Below are positions 19,130-27,278 of a stretch of 64,000 nt of DNA, piece after piece. The first letter of the stretch is position 1; every line of letters starts with the position of its first letter. The position numbers and the translations under genes are program-made. Source of the stretch: Helicobacter fennelliae (GTDB lineage Bacteria > Campylobacterota > Campylobacteria > Campylobacterales > Helicobacteraceae); the NCBI RefSeq assembly GCF_900451005.1, contig NZ_UGIB01000002.1, positions 1 through 64,000 of the forward strand, written 5' to 3'. The notes under the pieces are model-generated. The model had not been told where the DNA came from and ran no database searches. It saw only the letters and a list, made by a program, of their open reading frames with translations.

Positions 19130-20305
19130 TTAATATGAGAATTTAACAAACGCATTAAGTGCATTGCCTGTGAGTAATTTTGCATCGACATACGCATAGC
19201 CCACACCTACATCAAGCTTCATATTGTCTTGCTTCCAGATACCAAATGTAGAGACAATAGAATATTCCGCATAGCTTCCAAAACTCACCATTCCATCGAC
19301 GCGGATTCTGTTATTCATACTAAAGCCACCAAAGACATATCCACTCAAAGAGCCACCTTTAAAATATGGAGCATAGTATTGCGAAAACATTGTTCTGCCA
19401 TAGAATTTAGAAGAATCACTCAAAGCGTAGATTCTAGAATTTTCATTACCAATAATGCCTAGCACACCCGCACCAAATAAGAAGTTTTTGTAGCGCAATG
19501 TCTCATCACCCCATACAAGCACAGAAGAAGCCGATCCATTTGGAACAATATCCCAATACTGATACATTGCTTGAAGCACTGTTGTTGAGAGAAAATCGTT
19601 GCTGATATTGAAGTTAAATCCAGCCTTTAGCCCAGCTTGAAATAGCGCACCTCGTTTTTGTGCATCAGTGTTGATAAATGCAAATGGTTTCAGCAAAAAG
19701 TGCTTGATAGAAAAATCCATTCCAAGAGCGATGATTTCCCCGCCTACTAAGCTGTTTTTGGAGTTAGGGTTAAATGGCGATAAAGTCGTCAAATCGCCAG
19801 CAATTCTATCACCTTGAATATAGTTGTGTTGTTTGCCATTGTAGAGGTAAGAGTTGGCATAAGTGATCCAATAAGATGCTTTATCCTCATAAGTTGAGAA
19901 GCGCAATGAGAATCCTTGCACATTGCCTTGTAGCCAGTCAAATTTCATAAAATCATTTTTAAATCGTCCCGCATAAAAGCTAATAAGTCTATTTTTGAAG
20001 CCTACATACGCTTCTGATGCATCGCCACCGCCTTCATATGGAAGCGTCGAATTTGTCCCATAACGGCTATCTTGCCAAGCTGCCCAAGCACCGATTGCGC
20101 CAAGCCCCCATTTGAAGCCATTTGTAAGAGAGAAATCCGCACCAAGATGTGCCAAAGTCCCTGCATAGCTACTTTTACTGCCGCTAAAGTCAAATGATCC
20201 AATCGCTCCGAGTCTCCCATAAGTGCTGATTGAAATATCAGCTGCATTTGCGCTTATCATTAGACCAAATAAAGTGAATGAAGCCATAATTTTTTTATGT
20301 GCCAT
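19130..20305 (-). CDS. Hof-family outer-membrane protein (second of two)
   Basis: The protein has about 391 residues and is paralogous to the neighbouring gene. Its signal peptide (A-H-K-K-I-M-A-S-F-T-L-F-G-L-M-I-S-A-N-A) is followed by A-D-I-S-I-S-T-Y-G-R-L-G. It shares the S-F-Y-A-G-R-F-K...F-D-W-L-Q-G-N-V-Q-G block of Hof proteins, has beta-strand-like repeats, and ends in aromatic Y. I chose ATG 20305, with AAAAGGA 7 bases upstream. Reading could be extended 29 codons further up, but that would put a second hydrophobic stretch before the signal peptide. The 178-base spacer from its sibling carries a separate promoter, so each gene is probably transcribed on its own. Confidence 0.82.
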   Translation of the reverse strand: MAHKKIMASFTLFGLMISANAADISISTYGRLGAIGSFDFSGSKSSYAGTLAHLGADFSLTNGFKWGLGAIGAWAAWQDSRYGTNSTLPYEGGGDASEAYVGFKNRLISFYAGRFKNDFMKFDWLQGNVQGFSLRFSTYEDKASYWITYANSYLYNGKQHNYIQGDRIAGDLTTLSPFNPNSKNSLVGGEIIALGMDFSIKHFLLKPFAFINTDAQKRGALFQAGLKAGFNFNISNDFLSTTVLQAMYQYWDIVPNGSASSVLVWGDETLRYKNFLFGAGVLGIIGNENSRIYALSDSSKFYGRTMFSQYYAPYFKGGSLSGYVFGGFSMNNRIRVDGMVSFGSYAEYSIVSTFGIWKQDNMKLDVGVGYAYVDAKLLTGNALNAFVKFSY

Positions 20306-20335
20306 TGTGCATCCTTTTGTTAAAATTGTAGGCGG

Positions 20336-20341
20336 ATTATA
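20336..20341 (-). promoter_or_regulatory. -10 element of the second Hof-type gene
   Basis: Read on the minus strand this is TATAAT, preceded by a T-rich stretch, 31 bases upstream of the chosen ATG (20305). The T-rich -35 region and strong -10 are typical of Helicobacter housekeeping promoters. Confidence 0.5.
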
Positions 20342-20495
20342 AAAAAATAAAACTTCATAAGAGATTAAAAATAATCTTAAGCATAGAATCATTATGCTTA
20401 CATCGTCAAATGATTATCAAATCATATATAATAATGAGAAACAACCTTAAATCCAACTAAAGACTAGAAAAAGACTAGGAAAAGACTCAGAATCT

Positions 20496-22334
20496 ATGGA
20501 AACAGCGCAAATAACAAACCAAAACACACATCAAATAACACATCAAACACGCAATGAATACATAACCCACAAGCTCACTTCGCATTTGCAATCCTTGCAA
20601 GATTCTGGCATTACGCGCGAAATAGATGAGGAATGGCTTGGCTCTATATGCGCTTTGGTTGGTATTCCAAAAGATAATCTCGCACTTTGTAGCCATATCC
20701 TCTCAAAAAAGCCTTTAAGCAATCTTGTTTGGCTTCATTTGGCAGAATGTAGTGGCTGCACAGAGAGTATATTGCGTCTTGATAAAATCGATGTAGGATC
20801 GTTGATGTTTAAATATATCCGCTTTGAATACCATGAGACATTAATGGGGTCAGCGGGATTTTTGGCAAAAGATATTTTAGATAAGCTTGATAGTGAGGAT
20901 TTTATTTTGGTTGTTGAGGGCGGTGTGCCATTTGGCGAGTCATCATTGTTTTTTACTTCTGGAGCATCAGGGACAACAGGCGAGCAAGAATGCAGGCATT
21001 TAGCAAGCAAAGCAGAAGCTATTTTTGCTGTTGGGACTTGTTCTAGCTTTGGCGGGGTGCAAGCTGCCTATCCTAATCCTACAAATGCAGTTGGGCTTGA
21101 TACATTTTTGGAGCAAAAGGTTGTCAATATCTCTGGCTGTCCGCCAAGTGATACAAATATTGTCGCAAGCATTATGTATTATATTCTTATGCAAGAGTAT
21201 CCGCCATTAGATTCTCTCAATCGTCCTTTGTGGAGTTATGGGAAAAGTCTCCATGATATGTGCGAGCGCAAAGTAAGGTTTGATTCTGGGGATTTTGTGC
21301 AGAGTTTTGATGATATACATATGCAAAATGGATATTGTTTGTATAAAGTAGGCTGCAAAGGACCTTATACTTTTAATAACTGCCCAAAAGTCAAATTTAA
21401 TTCCAAAACAAGCTGGCCAATCCAAGCTGGGCATGGCTGTATCGCTTGTAGTGAGCCAAATTTTTGGGATAGCTTTGGCTACTTAGAAGAGCCACCAAAC
21501 AATACTTCAGCCTATAATGCTAAACCTAAAGTATTAAATATATTTACCCTTGATACATCAAAGAATAAGCCACTTGAGCAAATATTGCATATTTGTTTAG
21601 ATTCTAAATCTCAAACAAGAATCTACACACAAGCAGAATCTAAAATTACAGAATCTAAGGATTTTTTGGCACTTGATTTTGAATCAAACCTGCTTGCTTT
21701 GCTTCAACAAATCAGTAGCAAAAATAAGCTTGGCGCAAGACTTGTAGAAAACTACCACAAATGGGCAGAATCTCAAAAAATTAATCTCAATGGCGCGCTA
21801 GATTCTAGGCGAAGCCAGAATCTTAGCGATGTATTTAGGGTGATGTATGAAATGTTTGTTGGATTAGGTGGAAAAGATTGCGATACATCTTATGAAGATT
21901 TTATGGGTGAAATGTGTGAGGATTTTAGGCAATATGACATATTATGCAAAAAAGAATTTTTGAATGCCGCTCAAAGTTATTTGTATCCGCATATCAGCCG
22001 ATTTGACTTCAAGCTACGCGTCCGCGAAAATATAAATGAAAATATAGATAAAAATATTGAAAATACAAATGAAAGCGTAGCAAGTGCAAGTTTCAGTATA
22101 GAGATTGACAAAGCTATGCGCACGCCATTGAGTTATTTGCTAGGTGGATTAGAAATGAATGGTGTAGCTTATAGTGCGGTGAGCTGTGTTTGTGAAGTGC
22201 TTTCTCAAGCGATCACTCAAATATGCAAGCAAGAAAATATACACATCATTACTTTTAGCGGTGATATGGCAGAATCTTTAATCATTCAAGATAGGCTTTT
22301 GGCATATCTTCCAAAATGGATTAGGATTGTGTAG
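20496..22334 (+). CDS. NiFe-hydrogenase small-subunit-like protein with C-terminal extension (HydE-like)
   Basis: In this 612-residue protein, residues about 80-340 resemble the small subunit of uptake NiFe hydrogenases. Landmarks are the proximal cluster motif E-C-S-G-C-T-E-S, then V-G-T-C-S-S-F-G-G-V, S-G-C-P-P, and a cysteine-rich region (V-G-C-K-G-P...N-N-C-P-K...H-G-C-I-A-C-S-E-P). About 250 residues of unrelated, mostly helical sequence follow. I see no twin-arginine signal and no large subunit nearby. This matches the H. pylori/Wolinella HydE-type proteins, which are needed for hydrogenase activity rather than being the main small subunit. HydA2-like is the alternative name. Its exact role is uncertain. 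Confidence 0.75.
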   Translation: METAQITNQNTHQITHQTRNEYITHKLTSHLQSLQDSGITREIDEEWLGSICALVGIPKDNLALCSHILSKKPLSNLVWLHLAECSGCTESILRLDKIDVGSLMFKYIRFEYHETLMGSAGFLAKDILDKLDSEDFILVVEGGVPFGESSLFFTSGASGTTGEQECRHLASKAEAIFAVGTCSSFGGVQAAYPNPTNAVGLDTFLEQKVVNISGCPPSDTNIVASIMYYILMQEYPPLDSLNRPLWSYGKSLHDMCERKVRFDSGDFVQSFDDIHMQNGYCLYKVGCKGPYTFNNCPKVKFNSKTSWPIQAGHGCIACSEPNFWDSFGYLEEPPNNTSAYNAKPKVLNIFTLDTSKNKPLEQILHICLDSKSQTRIYTQAESKITESKDFLALDFESNLLALLQQISSKNKLGARLVENYHKWAESQKINLNGALDSRRSQNLSDVFRVMYEMFVGLGGKDCDTSYEDFMGEMCEDFRQYDILCKKEFLNAAQSYLYPHISRFDFKLRVRENINENIDKNIENTNESVASASFSIEIDKAMRTPLSYLLGGLEMNGVAYSAVSCVCEVLSQAITQICKQENIHIITFSGDMAESLIIQDRLLAYLPKWIRIV

Positions 22335-22417
22335 TATTTTTGTCTATTTTGCAAAATCTTAAGATGCATTAAGATACAATTATGCTTTTTATTTCAATAT
22401 AAATTCAAGGAGCAATA

Positions 22418-22951
22418 ATGAAAACTTTTGGAAGCATACTTTGGGTGCTTTTTAGCGTAATGATGATTGTAGCTGGCGTGATAGGGTGCTTTACGCCAAT
22501 GGAGACATTTTTGAGTTTTGTATTTTTACTTCCGGTTTTTTTGATTGTCGGTGGGATAAGCAATGTAATTTATTATTTCAATATCAAATCCATATCAGGT
22601 GCGAATTTTGTCTTGCTTGATGGGCTTTTAAGCATTGTGTTTGCGCTTGTTTTTATTTTTGGCGGGCTTGAATTTACCTCTTTGACTTTTGTGTATTTTG
22701 TGGCATTTATGACTTTATTTAAGGGGATTTTAGGCATCGGATATGCATTTGAAGTCAAAAAAATAGGGCTTGATTGGGTGTGGATTCTGATTTTGGGGAT
22801 TCTCAATATCATCATTGCGCTTCTTTTTATCGCTAATCCAAAAATTGCTGGGCTAACTATTGGTGTGCTTATTGCGTTATTTGTGCTATTTTTTGGGTTG
22901 GCGTCATTGTTTGGCTGGTGGGGAAGCAAAAAATTCTTTAGTCAAATTTAA
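22418..22951 (+). CDS. HdeD-like (DUF308) inner-membrane protein
   Basis: This 177-residue protein consists of about six hydrophobic segments in the HdeD/DUF308 pattern, with the repeated G-x-L-x-I-x-x-G-x-x-x-x-x-P motif (G-V-I-G-C-F-T-P and G-I-L-N-I-I-I-A-L-L-F-I-A-N-P). HdeD is associated with acid resistance at high cell density in E. coli; here only the family is known. AAGGAG lies 7 bases before the ATG. The addB gene begins 6 bases after its stop, suggesting a shared transcript. Confidence 0.82.
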   Translation: MKTFGSILWVLFSVMMIVAGVIGCFTPMETFLSFVFLLPVFLIVGGISNVIYYFNIKSISGANFVLLDGLLSIVFALVFIFGGLEFTSLTFVYFVAFMTLFKGILGIGYAFEVKKIGLDWVWILILGILNIIIALLFIANPKIAGLTIGVLIALFVLFFGLASLFGWWGSKKFFSQI

Positions 22952-22956
22952 AAAGT

Positions 22957-25335
22957 ATGCAAGATTTTGTAGATTCTGAATTATTTGTTTTTTCTACCCA
23001 AAGGCTTGTGCTTGATTTTTATGCCAAAAATCCACAAGCCAGTAGTGCTGACATTGCAAACTCGCAAGATTTGCACTTACGCGCCCAAGATTCACACACT
23101 CAAACCCCGCACACTCAAGCACAAGTCCAAACCCCGCAAACTCCTATAGAAAGGGCTATGAGTGTAGGGGATTTTTTTGCTCATGTATTTTTTGTGCCTG
23201 ATAGAATGCTTATTCCGCGCAATATCCAAAAAGTCATTTTGTGTAATATTATCGCTGATATGCCAAACATCACAAATGTTTTTGTGTTTGAGCATAGTTT
23301 TTTGGGGTATTTAGAAAGTAGCGATTTTTTGATCTCATTTTTTCGAGAGCTTACATTGCATAATGTTGATTTAAAGCAGATTCCGCTTCAAGATATTTAT
23401 GGGGATTATGTCGAGCATTTGCAGATTCTAGAGCAGATTTGGGATCGCTTTAGTCAAAAGCTTCAAGAATACAAATTCTGCGCGACACCAAAAATTTCAG
23501 AGATACAAATAGTAAGTGAGTTTTTGCGTGCTTTTTCTAAGGTGCATATAGCTTTAGATGGGTTTTTAAATCCATTAGAGATTTTTATTTTGCAGCAAGC
23601 CATGCAGATTACGTCAATTATTCTACACATTCAAATCGATCGATATAATAAGGAGCATTTCAAATGGCTAGGAATCAGCCTTTGTGAAAATCACAATTAC
23701 GAAATTGACCTTGCTTCAAAAACAATCCTTTCTCAAAGCGCATATCCGCAGGCTTTGGATATAAAGGCTTTTGGCTTTAGTATGCGTATCTCGCAAGCAA
23801 GCTATGTGCTTGAAAAAATACAAGAGCTTTTGGGAGCTGGCATAGATGCGGATAAAATTGCTGTTGTGTTGCCATCAAAAGATTATCAAAACTTTTTATA
23901 CACGCTTGATCTTGCGCGCAATCTCAACTATGCAATGGGTAAAAGCATTGTAGATTCTGAATGGTTTATGGTATTAGAAAAAACATTAAGTCAAGCAGAA
24001 TCCATAGATTCTTCAGAATCTTATTTTGACTTTATAAATCAATGCATTGCGCAATCTCAGATTTCACATCAGATCCCATCTGTAATCCTTCATAAAATCC
24101 AAGAGATTTTGCTGCAATATGAGCCAATACACGCAGAGATACAAAAGCTTCAATGGGCAGATTTTGTGGAGCTTTTTTTGAGAGAAATAAAAGAGCTAAG
24201 TATTGATGATGTGGGTGGTGGGCAGATTCGAGTTATGGAGGTTTTGGAGACTCGGGGGCTTGATTTGGAGTATGTGTTTGTGGTTGATTTTAATGCAAGC
24301 ACTATACCAAAAGTCAAAGATAGCGATATGTTTTTAAATAGCGCATTGCGTCAAAGCCTTGATATGCCTACGATGAAAGATAGGCAGGATTTGCAAAAAC
24401 ATTATTATTATCAGCTTTTTTTGCGAGCAAGTAAGGCGCGATTGACATATTGCGCAAATGATGAGGAGAATCCAGCAAGTATGATTGATGAGCTTGGTAT
24501 TCCTACATTTGATGGAGATGAGCGGTTTGCGCTTTTTGAGCAAATAGCGATGAAGCCATATCAAGAAGAAGAAATCATTGATACGATAGATTCTAGCTTT
24601 GTGTTTTCGTATTCGAGCTTAAAGGTGCTTTTGCAGTGTAAGCGCAAATTTTATTATTACTATATGTGTAATCTCAAAAAACCACTACCACCAAATACAA
24701 ATCAAGAAATCGGAGAATCTATCCACGATAGCCTCAAAGAAGCCTATGGAGCGCACCTTAATCAAATGCTTTATCAAAAAGATATTGAGATGATTGAGAG
24801 AGAATTTTATGCGCACATACTGCCACAAAGCAGAATCCAAGAGTTTTTGTTTGAGTTTCATCGCTTTGAAATGGCGAGATTTTGGGAGTATGAGAAGCAA
24901 AGGGCGCAAAATGGCTTTCAAGTCATCGGCTGTGAGGTGGCAAAAGAGGGCGTAATTGAAGGCAGGAGAGTCAAGGGGCGATTTGATAGGATTGACATTG
25001 AAAATGGAGTCATAAAGATTTTTGACTATAAATTCCAAAAATATCCTAAAACCGATAAAGAAGCGCAAAGATTTTTAAGCCTGCAATTAGGCTTATACAC
25101 GATGCTTGAGGCGCAAAATCTAGAATCTAGCGCAGAATCTAGAGACATTGAGGTTGGGGCGTTTTTTTTGAGAGATAGCAATGTGTTTCAATCAATCAGC
25201 AAGGAAGCATTGCATAATGCCAAAGAGGAGATACAAAGTGCATTGCAAGAATCGCACGCGGAGATGAACTTTGAAAAGGCTGATTATAAACAATGCGCAA
25301 GATGCGAATATGTGGCGTTTTGTAATCGCGCATAA
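22957..25335 (+). CDS. addB: AddB-type helicase/nuclease subunit
   Basis: In this 792-residue protein the N-terminal part is an inactivated helicase-like region. The C-terminal third holds a RecB-type nuclease (R-V-K-G-R-F-D-R-I-D...I-K-I-F-D-Y-K-F-Q-K). Four cysteines would hold an iron-sulfur cluster: one in L-L-Q-C-K-R-K-F-Y-Y, and three in C-A-R-C-E-Y-V-A-F-C at the C-terminus. This is the Helicobacter/Campylobacter AddB pattern. With AddA it resects double-strand breaks for RecA; AddA is not in the window. The stretch at residues 30-68, rich in Q, T and H, is low complexity and looks like a recent insertion. Confidence 0.85.
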   Translation: MQDFVDSELFVFSTQRLVLDFYAKNPQASSADIANSQDLHLRAQDSHTQTPHTQAQVQTPQTPIERAMSVGDFFAHVFFVPDRMLIPRNIQKVILCNIIADMPNITNVFVFEHSFLGYLESSDFLISFFRELTLHNVDLKQIPLQDIYGDYVEHLQILEQIWDRFSQKLQEYKFCATPKISEIQIVSEFLRAFSKVHIALDGFLNPLEIFILQQAMQITSIILHIQIDRYNKEHFKWLGISLCENHNYEIDLASKTILSQSAYPQALDIKAFGFSMRISQASYVLEKIQELLGAGIDADKIAVVLPSKDYQNFLYTLDLARNLNYAMGKSIVDSEWFMVLEKTLSQAESIDSSESYFDFINQCIAQSQISHQIPSVILHKIQEILLQYEPIHAEIQKLQWADFVELFLREIKELSIDDVGGGQIRVMEVLETRGLDLEYVFVVDFNASTIPKVKDSDMFLNSALRQSLDMPTMKDRQDLQKHYYYQLFLRASKARLTYCANDEENPASMIDELGIPTFDGDERFALFEQIAMKPYQEEEIIDTIDSSFVFSYSSLKVLLQCKRKFYYYYMCNLKKPLPPNTNQEIGESIHDSLKEAYGAHLNQMLYQKDIEMIEREFYAHILPQSRIQEFLFEFHRFEMARFWEYEKQRAQNGFQVIGCEVAKEGVIEGRRVKGRFDRIDIENGVIKIFDYKFQKYPKTDKEAQRFLSLQLGLYTMLEAQNLESSAESRDIEVGAFFLRDSNVFQSISKEALHNAKEEIQSALQESHAEMNFEKADYKQCARCEYVAFCNRA

Positions 25336-25387
25336 AGTTATAAATGTGGTGTTTAGATTCTGTCTTTTTTGATAAACAAATCGCTAT

Positions 25388-25720
25388 TTTGTCATTCTGA
25401 AGGAGTAATGCAGAATCCAGAAAACAAATTATTTTGTCATCTTAAGCGTAAGTGAAAAATCCAAAAAAACAAACCAGAATCTATTTTGGAATCTAGAATG
25501 AAAGATATGGATTGTCACGCCGATAAATCGGCTCGCAATGCCGATTTTTTGTCATGTCTTAGGGCAAAACCCGAAGAATCCAGAAGAAGACTAATAAAAA
25601 GCCAAAATAAAAACAACACGATGTAATTTTGTAAAACACAAAATCTGAATTCACATTAAATTCTGTGTTTCTAGATTCTTTAGTCGTTTTGCTTTGCATT
25701 ACTCCTTCAGAATGACGAAA
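25388..25720. repeat. Dispersed repeat cluster in the addB-dsbI spacer
   Basis: The 499-base spacer (25336-25834) has no gene I can support. At 25388-25420 is a unit reading TGTCATTCTGAAGGAGTAATGCAGAATCC. At 25690-25720 is its inverted copy (GCATTACTCCTTCAGAATGACG). At 25510-25551 is a hairpin unit GATTGTCACGCCGATAAATCGGCTCGCAATGCC. The same elements reappear inside the YidC-sulfatase fusion gene (54480-54610). Inverted copies 270 bases apart could form a long stem in RNA or serve as recombination sites. Confidence 0.8.
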
Positions 25721-25834
25721 TTACACTTACTTTAATTTAAAAATAAGTTTGTGAGAGCTTGCGGATTTAGATTGGTAAAATCATTACAAACTAAAATCTA
25801 AATCCACAAATAAGAAAGATTATAAAAGAAACTA

Positions 25835-26500
25835 CTAGTGAGTTTTAGTTTTTTTGCTGAAATCAATAATCCAGCTGATAGCCATAATAGCTAAAATCAC
25901 AAAGCATACAACATAGGCAAGCAAACAACATTGTGCCATATTGCCAAAATGCTGACTTGGGATTAGATACCAGCCATCTTCATAGAAATCCACAAATGCT
26001 TTTCTAAATCCTTCAAGCACCACACCATCTGGAACGGTTGGGTAATCAAACCCGCAATCACCAGTTGGATTAAACCAATCAGGAAACCAAATATGTAATG
26101 GCAATCCAAAGTCAAAATGCGGAACTGCAGAACAGCCTTGCACTTCTTGGAATGGATCATCGCTATGAGCTGCATGGTGGATATTATTCAATTTTACAGA
26201 ATACATAATCCCGCGAATCGCTCCATAAAATGCCAAAACATATCCGATGACTTTGAGGATAATATTTTTTGGATAGATAGCAACGATAATTCCGCCTATT
26301 GCCATAACGACAAACGCATAACGAATATACACGCATTGCTCGCAAGGCTTCATATATCCATAGTCTTGAAACACATAATGTGCGACCGCAACCAATGCCA
26401 AACATACAACAGTCATAAGAATCCATAAAAATCTCTGATCCTGCCATTTAGCAATAGCAGAGATCGGAGATTTTTTGAATTCACTCCAAATTTTACTCAT
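25835..26500 (-). CDS. dsbI: DsbI/DsbB-family disulfide oxidoreductase
   Basis: This 221-residue inner-membrane protein has four or five membrane segments. Its first periplasmic loop carries C-E-Q-C (about residues 53-56, context M-K-P-C-E-Q-C-V-Y-I-R-Y). The second, long loop has further cysteines in E-V-Q-G-C-S-A-V-P and G-D-C-G-F-D-Y-P. This is the DsbI type, which passes electrons from a DsbA/DsbL partner to quinone. It follows the dsbA-like gene after 21 bases on the same strand, so they form a dedicated pair. The extended second loop separates it from classical DsbB. Confidence 0.88.
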   Translation of the reverse strand: MSKIWSEFKKSPISAIAKWQDQRFLWILMTVVCLALVAVAHYVFQDYGYMKPCEQCVYIRYAFVVMAIGGIIVAIYPKNIILKVIGYVLAFYGAIRGIMYSVKLNNIHHAAHSDDPFQEVQGCSAVPHFDFGLPLHIWFPDWFNPTGDCGFDYPTVPDGVVLEGFRKAFVDFYEDGWYLIPSQHFGNMAQCCLLAYVVCFVILAIMAISWIIDFSKKTKTH

Positions 26501-26521
26501 TGATAATCCTTTGAATAGAAT

Positions 26522-27196
26522 CTATTTTTTTAGCAATTCTTGGATTTTAGATTCTAGATCTTGAAGTGAAGAGATTGATTTCGTGTAAATAAGATATTTA
26601 CCATTGACAATAAATGCTGGCACGCCTTGAATAGTCGCTACATTATAGCTCGCTTCCCATTCTGTAAGGATAGCTTTTACATCTGCATCATCAAGTGCTT
26701 TATTGAATTCTTCAAGGCTGATTCCCGCTGCATCAAGTCCTGTTTTTAAGAAGCCATCTACATCTTTTCCATCTTTCCAGCGATTCTTTTTTGCATGGTA
26801 TTGCTCAAAATACGCATGTTCTGCTTTTTGAAAAGAAGATTTGTCAGTATCATTAATGTCGATTCCAGCTTTTTTGTCTTTTGCCATAGCTACGGCATAC
26901 ACTTGGCTTGCTTGCTTACCATAATCACCTTTTTGCTCTAAGTGGTAAGGTTTGAAAGTTACGCCTTTTGGAAGGTTTTTGATGATTTCTGGAATGAATT
27001 TTGAGTATTTATAGCAAAATGGACATGCATAGCTATATACTTCAATCACTGTGTTTTGTGCGTTTGGAATTTCTTCTTTTAAAACAACATAATCTGTCCC
27101 TTCTTTGACATCTGCATTTGCAATGCTTAAACTCATAGCAATAGCACTTACGCTAAGAAGAACTTTACTCCATAAACTCGTTTTGAGAGATTTCAT
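26522..27196 (-). CDS. dsbA: DsbA-like thiol:disulfide interchange protein
   Basis: This 224-residue secreted protein has a signal peptide (K-T-S-L-W-S-K-V-L-L-S-V-S-A-I-A-M-S-L-S ending at A-N-A), then a thioredoxin fold. Its active site C-P-F-C-Y-K is at about residues 58-63 and a cis-proline loop G-V-P-A-F-I-V-N-G-K at about 192-201. It introduces disulfide bonds into periplasmic proteins and is re-oxidised by the neighbouring DsbI. The C-P-F-C dipeptide differs from the classical C-P-H-C and resembles DsbL-type or epsilonproteobacterial DsbA proteins. The gene order dsbA-dsbI on one transcript supports a partner relationship. Confidence 0.88.
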   Translation of the reverse strand: MKSLKTSLWSKVLLSVSAIAMSLSIANADVKEGTDYVVLKEEIPNAQNTVIEVYSYACPFCYKYSKFIPEIIKNLPKGVTFKPYHLEQKGDYGKQASQVYAVAMAKDKKAGIDINDTDKSSFQKAEHAYFEQYHAKKNRWKDGKDVDGFLKTGLDAAGISLEEFNKALDDADVKAILTEWEASYNVATIQGVPAFIVNGKYLIYTKSISSLQDLESKIQELLKK

Positions 27197-27278
27197 TTTT
27201 GACTCCTATTTTTTAAATTTGGAAGTCTTATTATTTATCTTTTGTGTAACAAAAAAATAACAATACACTTTTTATTAG

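Noticed and set aside
25336-25834. Possible CRISPR array or tRNA in the repeat-rich spacer.
   Set aside because: Repeats are unlike, differently oriented and unevenly spaced, with no cas genes nearby; no tRNA-like cloverleaf or T-loop consensus was seen here or elsewhere in the window.
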